Positions 26,564 through 34,536 of a stretch of 64,000 nt of DNA are shown here, piece after piece. Under the pieces are notes generated by a model, which was not told the DNA's origin, searched no databases, and saw nothing but the letters and a program-made list of their open reading frames with translations. Each line of letters starts with the position of its first letter. Position 1 is the stretch's first letter. The position numbers and the translations under genes are program-made. The DNA comes from Bacillus chungangensis (GTDB taxonomy: Bacteria; Bacillota; Bacilli; Bacillales; Bacillaceae_C): contig NZ_JAUSTT010000003.1 in the NCBI RefSeq assembly GCF_030812995.1, positions 124,001 to 188,000 on the forward strand, written 5' to 3'.

Positions 26564-27817
26564 TCAAAGATGACTGCTAGTGTATTGATCTGAATGTACA
26601 ACAAAAGATAGTTTATCTAATGCATGATCAAGCCGAGATTGCGTCTGTTCATATGCATCTCCTTTTGCCATGATATAGCCTAAACGATGGTAAGCATTTC
26701 TTGGCAAGTAAACATGATCGCCGATTTTAGCATTGATCTTTATAGCTTCAATACCTGGAAGGTTCTGAATTTCTTCTCTTCCTTTTATATCTGCAAGAAC
26801 ACCTTCTTTTTCAGATACGAGAAATTGGATACCTGTTGAATATTGATAGTTGAACTTTGGTAGCTTCAATTTTCCGAGTGCTGATAAGATCTGTTTTTCT
26901 ACCATATCTATCCCCGTCGAATGACGAATCAATTCTGGAATCATTCCGCCAGCAAGACGCGGGTTAATCTCTACTATTTTACTTCCTTGAGCAGTCAGCT
27001 TTACTTCGGTATGTGTTGCCCCATTTGTCATTCCGACGTATTTAAGCGCTTTTTCAACCGTCATCATTATTTCCTTCGATGTATCTAATGGAAGTGGAGC
27101 TGGGAAAAGATGACGATACTCGACAAAATAAGGAATGCCTGTTAAGCTTTTTTGTGTAATGCCTATACAGGACATTTCTCCTTGACAACCTAACATTTCA
27201 ACGCTCACTTCTGGACCTTCAACATATTCTTCGATCAGAACAGTTTGGGCTGTGTCCTGTCCTCTTACATTCTTTTCTACTGATAAAATTTCATTGATCA
27301 TTTCGTATATTTCATCTAGCGTATAGCAAAGGCGTACTAAGTTAGAGCCACTATCATCTGCCGGCTTCACAATGCATGGGAGGCCAACCTTTTCTGCTAC
27401 ATTGTCAGCATCAGCAATAGATCGCACAATCATAAACTTAGGTTGTCCAATACCTGCTTCCGCCAAATGCAAACGGGTTGCAACCTTATCCCTGCAAGTA
27501 CGTATAGCGTTTGGAGTATTTCCAGGCAAACCATATTCAGCAGCTAAATGTGCAGCCGTTTCCAAATAAAAATCACTTGTCGTTAAAATACCAGCAACTT
27601 TCTTCATATCTATCGTTTTTTCTATCGTTTGCTTTAATAGATCAATTGAATTAGTATCTGCTAAGACAACTTCTGTTCCTGTCTCTTCTAATCCGATATA
27701 TCGTTCAGGCTTGTTGGTAAAGAAAATCGGTCTATATCCTAAAGCTTGTGCTTTCTTTAAAGCTAGCATCCCTGTCCCAGTCGTATTCGATTCAACGAAG
27801 ATGAAGTGATTTTTCAC
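26564..27817 (-). CDS. ATP-grasp carboxylate-amine ligase
   Basis: A 417-residue ATP-grasp enzyme with GTG start and RBS AAAGGAGAGG. Nucleotide-binding features follow the family order: K151 in CIVKPADDSGSN, LIEEYVEGPEVSVE (194-207), and the magnesium-binding end THTEVKL (269-274) and EINPRLAGG (283-291). Such enzymes activate a carboxylate as acyl phosphate and join it to an amine, often an amino acid, to give a dipeptide or similar amide. Its start overlaps the PLP-enzyme gene by 26 bases. It is the last gene of the four-gene operon and probably performs the final condensation. Substrates cannot be read. Confidence 0.88.
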   Translation of the reverse strand: MKNHFIFVESNTTGTGMLALKKAQALGYRPIFFTNKPERYIGLEETGTEVVLADTNSIDLLKQTIEKTIDMKKVAGILTTSDFYLETAAHLAAEYGLPGNTPNAIRTCRDKVATRLHLAEAGIGQPKFMIVRSIADADNVAEKVGLPCIVKPADDSGSNLVRLCYTLDEIYEMINEILSVEKNVRGQDTAQTVLIEEYVEGPEVSVEMLGCQGEMSCIGITQKSLTGIPYFVEYRHLFPAPLPLDTSKEIMMTVEKALKYVGMTNGATHTEVKLTAQGSKIVEINPRLAGGMIPELIRHSTGIDMVEKQILSALGKLKLPKFNYQYSTGIQFLVSEKEGVLADIKGREEIQNLPGIEAIKINAKIGDHVYLPRNAYHRLGYIMAKGDAYEQTQSRLDHALDKLSFVVHSDQYTSSHL

Positions 27818-28844
27818 GGATAGCCTCTCCTTTCAACAATGAATAGGACCAATTTTTGACTACTGTGTTGTATGGAACTTGTTGCGGAGACTGAGGCAGC
27901 CGTAACTCATTTACGTTATTTTGCAAGCGATATTCTTCATTGTAGATTGTATGAACATATCGATCTCCTCGGTCTGGAAAAATGGCAACAATTTTTGTCT
28001 GATCCGATACTTGGCTGCTCAGCCAGCGTGCTACTGCATATACAGAGCCTGAGCTGTTGCCAGCAAATATTTTTTCTTTTCGAGCGAGCTCTAAAGTTGC
28101 CGCAAATGCTTCTTCATCATTTAACCAATGTACTTCATCTATAATGTTATGTTTCACATTTAGTGGAACTAAACTATTTCCTAAACCTCCCTGCAATCTT
28201 TTCGGATAATCAGGCTGACCAAAAATAGCACTGCCAACACAATCAACTGCTACCACTTTTAAGTTTGGATTCCTCTCTTTTAACGCAGAGGCAGTTCCAC
28301 TCAAAGAACCGCCGCTACCAACTGAAGCAACTAGAATATCCACTGATTCTATCGCTTCTATTAGTTCATCAGCTAATTCTCTATAAGCTAATGGATTATA
28401 TGGGTTTTCATATTGACGGGGCCAAAATGCATTAGGAAATTGTTTCATGAGATCAGCTAGCTTTTCTAAGCGGGCGCTTTGCCACCCATGACTCGTCATT
28501 TTATTTACTACGTGCACTTTGCACCCCATTGCCTCTAATTTTTTAAAAGTAATGTCATCAATACGAGGATCAGTCACAATATGCACTTCATGCCCTAAGT
28601 ATGTTCCTACAAGTGCTACCCCTGCTGCCATCGTTCCTGACGAGCTTTCGATAATAGGGGCGTCATCCTTTAATTCTCCAGTTTGTTTTGCATTCAAAAT
28701 AATTGTTTTTGCGGTTCGATCTTTCATTCCAAACGGGTTTAACAGTTCCAGTTTCGCAAATACACTTCCTTTAGCTTGAGCATCTAATCTCAGCTTGACT
28801 AATGGTGTTTTTCCGATCGCATCAATGATATCTTGTCGGAGCAT
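27792..28844 (-). CDS. PLP-dependent cysteine-synthase-like beta-replacement enzyme
   Basis: A 350-residue fold-type II PLP enzyme. The PLP-binding Lys is K41 in NPFGMKDR. ESSSGTMAAG (66-75) is the substrate loop, SVGSGGSLSGT (174-184) the phosphate-binding loop, and IFPDRGDRY (288-296) the C-terminal signature. It has about 40 residues beyond a typical CysK. In this operon it follows a GHMP kinase, so the likely reaction is replacement of the phosphate of O-phospho-threonine or O-phospho-serine by an amine nucleophile. That is inference from neighbours. A true cysteine synthase role is less likely. Confidence 0.85.
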   Translation of the reverse strand: MLRQDIIDAIGKTPLVKLRLDAQAKGSVFAKLELLNPFGMKDRTAKTIILNAKQTGELKDDAPIIESSSGTMAAGVALVGTYLGHEVHIVTDPRIDDITFKKLEAMGCKVHVVNKMTSHGWQSARLEKLADLMKQFPNAFWPRQYENPYNPLAYRELADELIEAIESVDILVASVGSGGSLSGTASALKERNPNLKVVAVDCVGSAIFGQPDYPKRLQGGLGNSLVPLNVKHNIIDEVHWLNDEEAFAATLELARKEKIFAGNSSGSVYAVARWLSSQVSDQTKIVAIFPDRGDRYVHTIYNEEYRLQNNVNELRLPQSPQQVPYNTVVKNWSYSLLKGEAIREKSLHLR

Positions 28845-28850
28845 CTACTT

Positions 28851-29768
28851 TCATTCCTTTCTGTAATCATTCCAAGAGTGATAAATTTCCACATGATTTG
28901 TTAACTTTTTTAAACGATCTACTGCAACTAATAATTTATTAAAATATTTAGGGTCAGAAATAGAAAGTAAAATTCCTAAACATGTACCACTATGGGTAAC
29001 AGCAACACCATCCGCATCGATTTCTTCCTGAATATAAATGACTTCTTCTAGGAATTTTTTTGGTTTTAATTTTTGGTTGAGAATAGCACTGCGAGTTGCA
29101 ACATCTCCAATCCCTTTTACATCTTTTTCATGTATCGCTTTTGAGATTTTCGTTAACAATTCCCCATATTCCAATTGATCTTGAACAGTAAATGGCTTCG
29201 ATATTTTGTTAAACTCTATTGTATCAACGTCTCCCCCCTCATCAATACTTACTACGGTCATAGGAGGAAGTTGACCAAGGAATTCGTACAAACGCCCCTC
29301 ACGATGAAAATAAGAAACTGAACCTTGGTACATAACCCCGTCTGACGGTTCGATTTGTTTCATAAACGATTCAATGAGAGAGACTGGTATTTGTAATTCG
29401 TAGCAAGCTCCGATCGCACGGGCTACTGCGACCAAATCTGCTGAAGAACTTGCTAAACCTTTTCCAACTGGAATATCACTTTCAATCATCAAATTCCCAC
29501 CTATTGGAAGGTCGTAATACTGTAAGATATATGCCGCAAATCGTTTCGCTTTTTCTTTATGAGATGGATAGACGATAAGATCATGATTATTAGAATTTGC
29601 AATAAACGTCGCATGTGAAAACCGAGAGATTGGAAATGTAACAAGAAAGTCAGAGCTTACATCGTTTTTCTCGATAACACCTTGTAGCAATTCACCAAAT
29701 GTACCAAATGAACTTCCACGCCCAATATTATTCGTTACTTTTATTTGCGTTTGCTGAAGAACACTCAT
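28851..29768 (-). CDS. GHMP kinase related to L-threonine kinase (PduX-like)
   Basis: A 305-residue GHMP-superfamily kinase. Motif 1 is GTFGELLQG (22-30). The ATP-binding motif 2 is IPVGKGLASSSADL (99-112), and motif 3 is VTHSGTCLGILL (258-268). GLASSSAD, IEPSDGV and GELLQG resemble PduX, which phosphorylates L-threonine in cobalamin side-chain synthesis, but no cobalamin genes are near. Here it lies 6 bases before the PLP gene and 1 base after the lyase gene. The probable product is O-phospho-L-threonine or O-phospho-L-serine for the next enzyme. Confidence 0.83.
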   Translation of the reverse strand: MSVLQQTQIKVTNNIGRGSSFGTFGELLQGVIEKNDVSSDFLVTFPISRFSHATFIANSNNHDLIVYPSHKEKAKRFAAYILQYYDLPIGGNLMIESDIPVGKGLASSSADLVAVARAIGACYELQIPVSLIESFMKQIEPSDGVMYQGSVSYFHREGRLYEFLGQLPPMTVVSIDEGGDVDTIEFNKISKPFTVQDQLEYGELLTKISKAIHEKDVKGIGDVATRSAILNQKLKPKKFLEEVIYIQEEIDADGVAVTHSGTCLGILLSISDPKYFNKLLVAVDRLKKLTNHVEIYHSWNDYRKE

Positions 29769-29769
29769 T

Positions 29770-31272
29770 TCATTCGCCCCCGATTTGTGTTAGCAATAAT
29801 TGTACCTTCTGCTTAGAACTTGTCACACGTTCATGTTCTTCATTCCATTCAAGCGTTATTTTCTTCATTTGTGTTTTTTGTTCCTGAAGCATTTTTTCAA
29901 CTTCAGTAGGATTGGTAGAGCCCAACGTTTGCTTGCCATATAAGTTTTGTCGGACACTAAAAGCCTTTTGCAAACATTCCTCAGAAATAGAAATAACAAA
30001 ACCTTGCTCCTTACAAATCTCTTCAAGTGTTTGTACATCAACTTGTGTTGGTTTTAATCCTTTATTTGCGACTCCTAAAATATATTGTCCAGTAATCACT
30101 TGTGAAACCCTATAAGGAATGTTTTCCTCTAAACATAAGAAGTTTGCTAAAGAAAATCCTCCAAAATATTCTTGTTCACATAATTCTGTCATCCGATTTT
30201 CTTGAAATTTCAAGTTTTCTACTACAACAGTCATCAGTTTTATAATCGTTTTCGTTGTTTCAAACATTGTAATAAGATGAGTACTTGCTTCTTTAGAAGT
30301 TTCAACTAAATTAGTGAAAGCTGTATTGCGCTGTCCTAAAACAAAATCTTGATAAAGTGCGGATAAATGGGATGTTTTCCCTCGAATGCGTTCTAAGATA
30401 GGAAAATTCTTTTTTTGTGGCATTGCAGAGGAGATTCCAGATAAACTGTCTGGCAAATCTATTAAACGGTGCTCACTACTCCCCCAAAGGATGAGGTCTG
30501 TAACAAAGCGGCTAAGCAATACACCGAAATTTGATAGTTCACTAGCTATTTGCAAGACCCATTCACGAGATGCGACTGAAACTAAGGCATGGGCTTGCGG
30601 CTGATGAAAACCTAGTAATTGAGCGATTGTCTTCCGATCCCATTCAAGTTCTAAGCCTGCCATTGCACCTGAACCGAATGGGCAGCTATTAATTTCTTCG
30701 TAATGGTGAAATAAACGATTTAATAGTTTCTGTATACGATCTGATAGAGCTGAAAGGTAAAATCCTGGTGTGATCATTTGTGCGGGTTGATAATGTGTAT
30801 ACCCTGGCATAGGGATAGAGAGGGTATTTTCTGCAAGATGATGTAAAGAACTCCATAAATTAACTAATCCTTGACTTAACTCTAATATTTTCTCACGTCC
30901 AAACATTAATTGAGCAGTTGCTTGGAAATCATTGCGACTACGATCCACATGCCATGTTGCTGCTTTATCTGTTAGACGTTCTTCCACATAGCGTTCAATC
31001 GCAAAAGAAATATCAGACATATTCTTTTCTGGATTTGCTGAGATGTTACTTTGAGTGATTGCATTTAAAATCTCTGTAATCTCTAATAAACTTTCTTTTT
31101 TCATAATTCCTAAGCGATTGTATTCAAGTAATAATACCTTCTCAATCCAAATATAGTGAGAAAACAAGTGTTTTAGTTCATAAGAAAATTGGGGTGCTAA
31201 AATTTCATCATGAAGCAAACTATTTGGATTTTCCTGTATTCTACCTGTAAGGATCATCTGTCCTTTGGTCAT
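29770..31272 (-). CDS. Argininosuccinate-lyase-superfamily C-N lyase
   Basis: A 500-residue member of the fumarase/aspartase/argininosuccinate lyase superfamily. I place the start at the ATG at 31272 because AAAGGAG is 11 bases upstream. The ATG at 31293 overlaps that RBS. Three conserved regions are visible: HVDRSRND (108-115), GYTHYQPAQ (157-165) and the flexible loop SSAMPQKKN (281-289). There is no argininosuccinate synthase in the window, and the gene is slightly longer than ArgH (about 460). In this operon it probably eliminates fumarate from an N-succinyl (aspartate-derived) adduct made by the PLP enzyme. Confidence 0.85.
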   Translation of the reverse strand: MTKGQMILTGRIQENPNSLLHDEILAPQFSYELKHLFSHYIWIEKVLLLEYNRLGIMKKESLLEITEILNAITQSNISANPEKNMSDISFAIERYVEERLTDKAATWHVDRSRNDFQATAQLMFGREKILELSQGLVNLWSSLHHLAENTLSIPMPGYTHYQPAQMITPGFYLSALSDRIQKLLNRLFHHYEEINSCPFGSGAMAGLELEWDRKTIAQLLGFHQPQAHALVSVASREWVLQIASELSNFGVLLSRFVTDLILWGSSEHRLIDLPDSLSGISSAMPQKKNFPILERIRGKTSHLSALYQDFVLGQRNTAFTNLVETSKEASTHLITMFETTKTIIKLMTVVVENLKFQENRMTELCEQEYFGGFSLANFLCLEENIPYRVSQVITGQYILGVANKGLKPTQVDVQTLEEICKEQGFVISISEECLQKAFSVRQNLYGKQTLGSTNPTEVEKMLQEQKTQMKKITLEWNEEHERVTSSKQKVQLLLTQIGGE

Positions 31273-31313
31273 TGCGTATACTGCTCCTTTCATTATTTAA
31301 ACTTTAAATGGTT

Positions 31314-31343
31314 AAAAACCCTTTTTATTACAAAAAGAGGTTT
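31314..31343 (-). terminator. Leader hairpin of the lyase-kinase-PLP-ligase operon
   Basis: On the minus strand AAACC-T-CTTTTT pairs with AAAAAGGGTTT and runs into T residues. It lies between the promoter and the first gene and could be a transcription attenuator. No recognised riboswitch aptamer fits in the short leader. Confidence 0.5.
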
Positions 31344-31350
31344 CATCCTC

Positions 31351-31379
31351 ATTGTATATACACATATACTAAATGTCAA
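31351..31379 (-). promoter_or_regulatory. Consensus sigma-A promoter of the four-gene operon
   Basis: TTGACA (31374-31379) and TACAAT (31351-31356) on the minus strand are separated by exactly 17 bases. Transcription would start near 31344, giving a leader of about 70 bases. Confidence 0.85.
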
Positions 31380-31596
31380 CAATTTAGTTTTAAAATGGTA
31401 ATGAAGTAAATTAGATACAATAATTATTAAATTTTGGTAATATTATTAATAAACTAAAATAATGAAAGGTCGATCCTGAACTTACATTAGGACTAAAAAA
31501 ATGATGTAAAATTAGCTATATATATGTAATAATTAAATAAAAACTATTTTCTGATTTGCAGGAATTTTTTAGAAGAGCTGAAAGGAGTATTCGTTC
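31380..31596. other. AT-rich gap between divergent genes
   Basis: No gene. The sequence is very AT-rich, and the promoter of the rightward acetyltransferase gene must lie here, but I cannot pick it with confidence. RBS GAAAGGAG precedes the ATG at 31597. Confidence 0.4.
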
Positions 31597-32106
31597 ATGT
31601 CCATATATATTGCTTTATTACAAGAACAGGATGCAGTGAATTTGTTTCAGTTTGAGTGTGAGAACAGAACGTTCTTTGAAAAAATGGTACCAAGTCGGGG
31701 CAAGGACTATTATCATTTTAAATATTTTAGAATGAGACATAGTGAATTATTAAAAGAGCAAGATGACAATACTTCATTTTTTTATTTAATAAAGAATAAT
31801 CTCGACGATATAGTAGGAAGAATAAACTTAGTCGATATTGATAAAAATAAACGAAAGGCACACCTAGGATATCGAGTAGGAGAATCTTTTACAAGGAAAG
31901 GAATTGCGGATAAAGCAGTGAAGCTTTTATTACAAGAAGCTCCAAAACTAAATATACGAGAGATACATGCAAAAACAACTAGCAATAATATTGCATCTCA
32001 AAAAGTATTAGAAAAAAACTGCTTTAAACAGACATTTATAAATGACGAAGAAGAAATAGAGTTTAATGGTCAAAAATTAAAATTGATACGTTATATTTGG
32101 AATTAA
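31597..32106 (+). CDS. GNAT acetyltransferase (RimJ/RimL type)
   Basis: A 169-residue GNAT protein. The central core IVGRINLVDIDKNKRKAHLGYRV (in two parts, residues about 71-93) and GKGIADKAVKLLL-like stretch (actual RKGIADKAVKLLLQEA) form the acetyl-CoA site, and SNNIASQKVLEKNCF is the usual C-terminal motif of the RimJ/RimL group. It stands alone, transcribed away from the biosynthetic operon, and is followed by a terminator. The substrate is unknown. A tailoring or self-protection role for the neighbouring pathway is possible but unsupported. Confidence 0.82.
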   Translation: MSIYIALLQEQDAVNLFQFECENRTFFEKMVPSRGKDYYHFKYFRMRHSELLKEQDDNTSFFYLIKNNLDDIVGRINLVDIDKNKRKAHLGYRVGESFTRKGIADKAVKLLLQEAPKLNIREIHAKTTSNNIASQKVLEKNCFKQTFINDEEEIEFNGQKLKLIRYIWN

Positions 32107-32135
32107 ACACAAATAGTTTCATAAAATCAACTATT

Positions 32136-32163
32136 AAAAACCGTTGTATTTTGAACGGTTTTT
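32136..32163 (+). terminator. Terminator after the GNAT gene
   Basis: AAAAACCGTT and AACGGTTTTT pair around an 8-base loop, about 30 bases after the stop codon. Confidence 0.88.
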
Positions 32164-32223
32164 AGTAGTTGAATAACAATAAACAATAAAATTGTGTTTT
32201 GCTTCACTACAAATGATAATGAA

Positions 32224-32440
32224 TCAATTCTGAATTGGAAGAATAATCTTCACTTCGAGGATCTCATTTCTTAATAAGCTTTAAACTCTCCCATTTAACT
32301 TTTCTGTCAAAATGCTCACAATTGAGAGTCCTAATTCTGTATGTTGATTTCTCGCTTTATCTTTTGTGTAAAAGCGATCAAATAATCTGGTAACATCAAT
32401 ATTATCAGGCTGAAAATTCTCCCCAAGAAGAAGCCCCCTT
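32224..32440 (-). pseudogene. Sensor histidine kinase C-terminal fragment
   Basis: The minus strand encodes ENFQPDNIDVTRLFDRFYTK, then TELGLSIVSILTEKLNGRV, a TAA stop at 32281-32283, and in the same frame LLRNEILEVKIILPIQN to a second stop at 32224. This is the end of a HATPase_c domain (F box and G2 box) with an in-frame stop. No upstream kinase domains are present, so it is a relic. Confidence 0.7.
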
Positions 32441-32547
32441 TTCATTAAAAAATCATCCCCTAATCGAAAAATTAAAATAAATTAGGTTACTTATTAAGGG
32501 AGGATTACATGAATGTTGTGTGTAAACAAATATTAACGTTTTCCAAA

Positions 32548-32603
32548 TGAAAACTATTCTCATTCTCAACTAATTATGTTAAGATGATTGAGAATGGTTG
32601 TCA
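32548..32603 (+). promoter_or_regulatory. Two Fur-box-like operators
   Basis: TGAAAACTATTCTCA (32548-32562) and TGAGAATGGTTGTCA (32589-32603) each match the Bacillus Fur 7-1-7 consensus TGATAATNATTATCA at about 11-12 of 14 informative positions. They lie 70-120 bases upstream of the reductase gene, so iron-regulated expression is likely. Confidence 0.65.
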
Positions 32604-32670
32604 ATAAAGAAGACATTGCAAAATGACAACGAATAGCAATGACTCATTTCTTATATAAGGAGTTGGATTC

Positions 32671-33720
32671 GTGGATACGCAGAATATTTTTGATGTAACA
32701 ATAGTTGGTGGCGGTCCAGCAGGATTGTTTGCATCTTTTTACAGTGGGTTGCGAGAATTAAAAACGAAGATTATTGAATTTCAACCAAAGCTCGGAGGGA
32801 AAGTCCATGTGTATCCTGAGAAAATGATTTGGGATGTTGGCGGAGTAACTCCTATTCCGGGAGCTCAATTGATTGAACAATTAATAGAGCAAGGCTTAAC
32901 TTTTAACCCTGAAGTTGTTTTAGGAGAAAAAGTTGTTTCTATTTCGCAAGCAGAAGATAAATTGTTCGTATTAAAAACTGCTTCAGGTGAAAATCATTAT
33001 TCAAAAACAGTCATTTTAGCTGTTGGCGGTGGAATTTTAAAACCTATGAAACTGAACGTCGAAGGAGCAGAGCGTTTTGAAATTTCAAACTTACATTATA
33101 CAGTTAAATCGCTTGCTCAATTTCGCGGAAAAACAGTATTAATTTCCGGAGGAGGCAATGCTGCAATCGATTGGGCTAATGAGCTTGAACCAATTGCGGA
33201 AAAGGTATACCTCACTTATCGAAAAGATATGTTAAAAGGGCACGAAGCACAAGTTTCCCAAATGATGGGAAGCTCTGTTGTATGTTTCTTTAACACAGAG
33301 ATCAATAAGTTGATTGCTTCAGAAGGACATGATGTGATTGAAAAGGTTGAATTAAAAAGTACAGAGAGTGGCGAAAAGCTGCAAATAGCTGTTGATGAAG
33401 TCATTATTAATCACGGCTATGAGCGAGATAAAGATTTACTAGCAAAAAGTGACTTAAAAATTAAAATGGAAAATGAATACTTTGTTGCTGGCACCCCAAT
33501 GAGTGAAACTTCAGTGCCAGGATTATATGCAGCTGGAGATATTTTGCATCACGAAGGAAAATTGCATCTGATTGCCGGCGCTTTCCAAGATGCTGCTAAC
33601 GCGGTCAATAAGGCAAAACAATATATTACCCCAGATGCAACAAAAGTAGGCATGGTTTCTTCACATAACGATATTTTCAAGAAAAAGAACAAAGAATTAT
33701 TGAAGCATTTATATAGCTAA
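32671..33720 (+). CDS. Ferredoxin/flavodoxin-NADP+ reductase, thioredoxin-reductase-like (YumC/YcgT type)
   Basis: A 349-residue flavoprotein with GTG start and RBS AAGGAG. The FAD site is VGGGPAGLFASFYSGLR (11-27). The NADPH site is ISGGGNAAIDWANEL near residue 160-174. The FAD-closing stretch GLYAAGDI lies near 283-290. There is no CxxC disulfide motif, which separates it from thioredoxin reductase and matches the YumC/YcgT class. It transfers electrons from NADPH to ferredoxin or flavodoxin. Upstream Fur boxes point to the iron-regulated paralogue, as described for YcgT. Confidence 0.9.
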   Translation: MDTQNIFDVTIVGGGPAGLFASFYSGLRELKTKIIEFQPKLGGKVHVYPEKMIWDVGGVTPIPGAQLIEQLIEQGLTFNPEVVLGEKVVSISQAEDKLFVLKTASGENHYSKTVILAVGGGILKPMKLNVEGAERFEISNLHYTVKSLAQFRGKTVLISGGGNAAIDWANELEPIAEKVYLTYRKDMLKGHEAQVSQMMGSSVVCFFNTEINKLIASEGHDVIEKVELKSTESGEKLQIAVDEVIINHGYERDKDLLAKSDLKIKMENEYFVAGTPMSETSVPGLYAAGDILHHEGKLHLIAGAFQDAANAVNKAKQYITPDATKVGMVSSHNDIFKKKNKELLKHLYS

Positions 33721-33757
33721 TTTTTTCTATATCGCTTTTTCAATCCTCATTGTTAAT

Positions 33758-33795
33758 AGCCTGTTTTTGAAAAAAGTGTAAATCAAAAACAGGCT
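33758..33795 (+). terminator. Terminator after the reductase gene
   Basis: AGCCTGTTTTTGA and TCAAAAACAGGCT form a perfect 13-bp stem with a 12-base loop. Confidence 0.85.
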
Positions 33796-33985
33796 TAAAA
33801 CATTTTTAAAACATCTGTTCCCTTCATATGTTATTTCCCATACAGTGGCCTCACAAGCTAAAAACGACTGCAGCTTTTGTACAATTCTTGCACCATTACT
33901 CCCAATTACTCCATTCTCCCTACACTTCAAGATTGCGTAAATGCAGGTTTAATAAACATCCCTTTCCTTTGATAAGCATCGCGAA

Positions 33986-34009
33986 AATAGTTTCCAAAAG
34001 GAAACTATT
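33986..34009 (+). promoter_or_regulatory. Palindromic operator upstream of the MarR gene
   Basis: AATAGTTTCC and GGAAACTATT are perfect inverted repeats around AAAA, 50 bases before the MarR start. A related half (AATAGTTTCC then AGAAA) recurs at about 34494-34510 between marR and the ATPase gene. Both fit a MarR-family operator. Confidence 0.75.
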
Positions 34010-34058
34010 ATGATAAACTTCTTAAATGATACATACACAGACAGGAGGATTCTTACAA

Positions 34059-34499
34059 TTGGAGCGAAACCAACCTAGTGAACTGGAAAACGCGTTATCA
34101 TACTTGCAATGTGTCCTTATTGCTAGACGTACACGAATAAATCCCGAACAAGTCACATGGGCACAATATGATGTATTGGAGTTTCTCCGCATTCAGGGGC
34201 CAATGATGCCTTCCGTTTTGAGTAAATCGCTTGGCATGTCACGATCAAGTACATCAAAAAACCTTAGAATTTTAAAAGATAAACAACTAATTAATCAAAC
34301 ACAGTGTGGGAAAGATAAACGAGAACAGCTGACAGCACTTACGGAAAAGGGAAAAACATTCCTTGCATCTGCTGCAAAAAGCCGTCATGAATCTGCAACG
34401 ATTGCCGCCTCTGTTCTTACACCTGGCGAGCAATGTATTTTTACTGAAATTTGTCAAAAAATAGCTTCGGCTCTAAATGAAGATCATATGAAAAAATAG
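34059..34499 (+). CDS. MarR-family transcriptional regulator
   Basis: A 146-residue regulator. The TTG start at 34059 is chosen because AGGAGG lies ten bases upstream. The longer ATG at 34026 has none. The winged helix is recognisable: TWAQYDVLEFLRIQGPMMPS, LSKSLGMSRSSTSKNLRIL and DKREQLTALTEKG. It is directly upstream of a UvrA-like ATPase and between two related palindromic sites, so it probably represses its own operon until a drug or metabolite releases it. Confidence 0.85.
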   Translation: MERNQPSELENALSYLQCVLIARRTRINPEQVTWAQYDVLEFLRIQGPMMPSVLSKSLGMSRSSTSKNLRILKDKQLINQTQCGKDKREQLTALTEKGKTFLASAAKSRHESATIAASVLTPGEQCIFTEICQKIASALNEDHMKK

Positions 34500-34536
34500 T
34501 TTCCGAAAAGAAATCATATAGGACTGAGAGATAAAA

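Noticed and set aside
27792-28844. Housekeeping cysteine synthase
   Set aside because: The protein is longer than CysK and tightly embedded with a GHMP kinase, so a dedicated beta-replacement role is preferred. This is not proven.
29770-31272. True argininosuccinate lyase (argH)
   Set aside because: The sequence fits the superfamily, but no argG is nearby and the operon partners are a kinase, a PLP enzyme and an ATP-grasp ligase. A biosynthetic lyase is more likely.
33721-33930. 67-residue open frame on the minus strand after the reductase
   Set aside because: It runs through the terminator hairpin and has no RBS or family resemblance.
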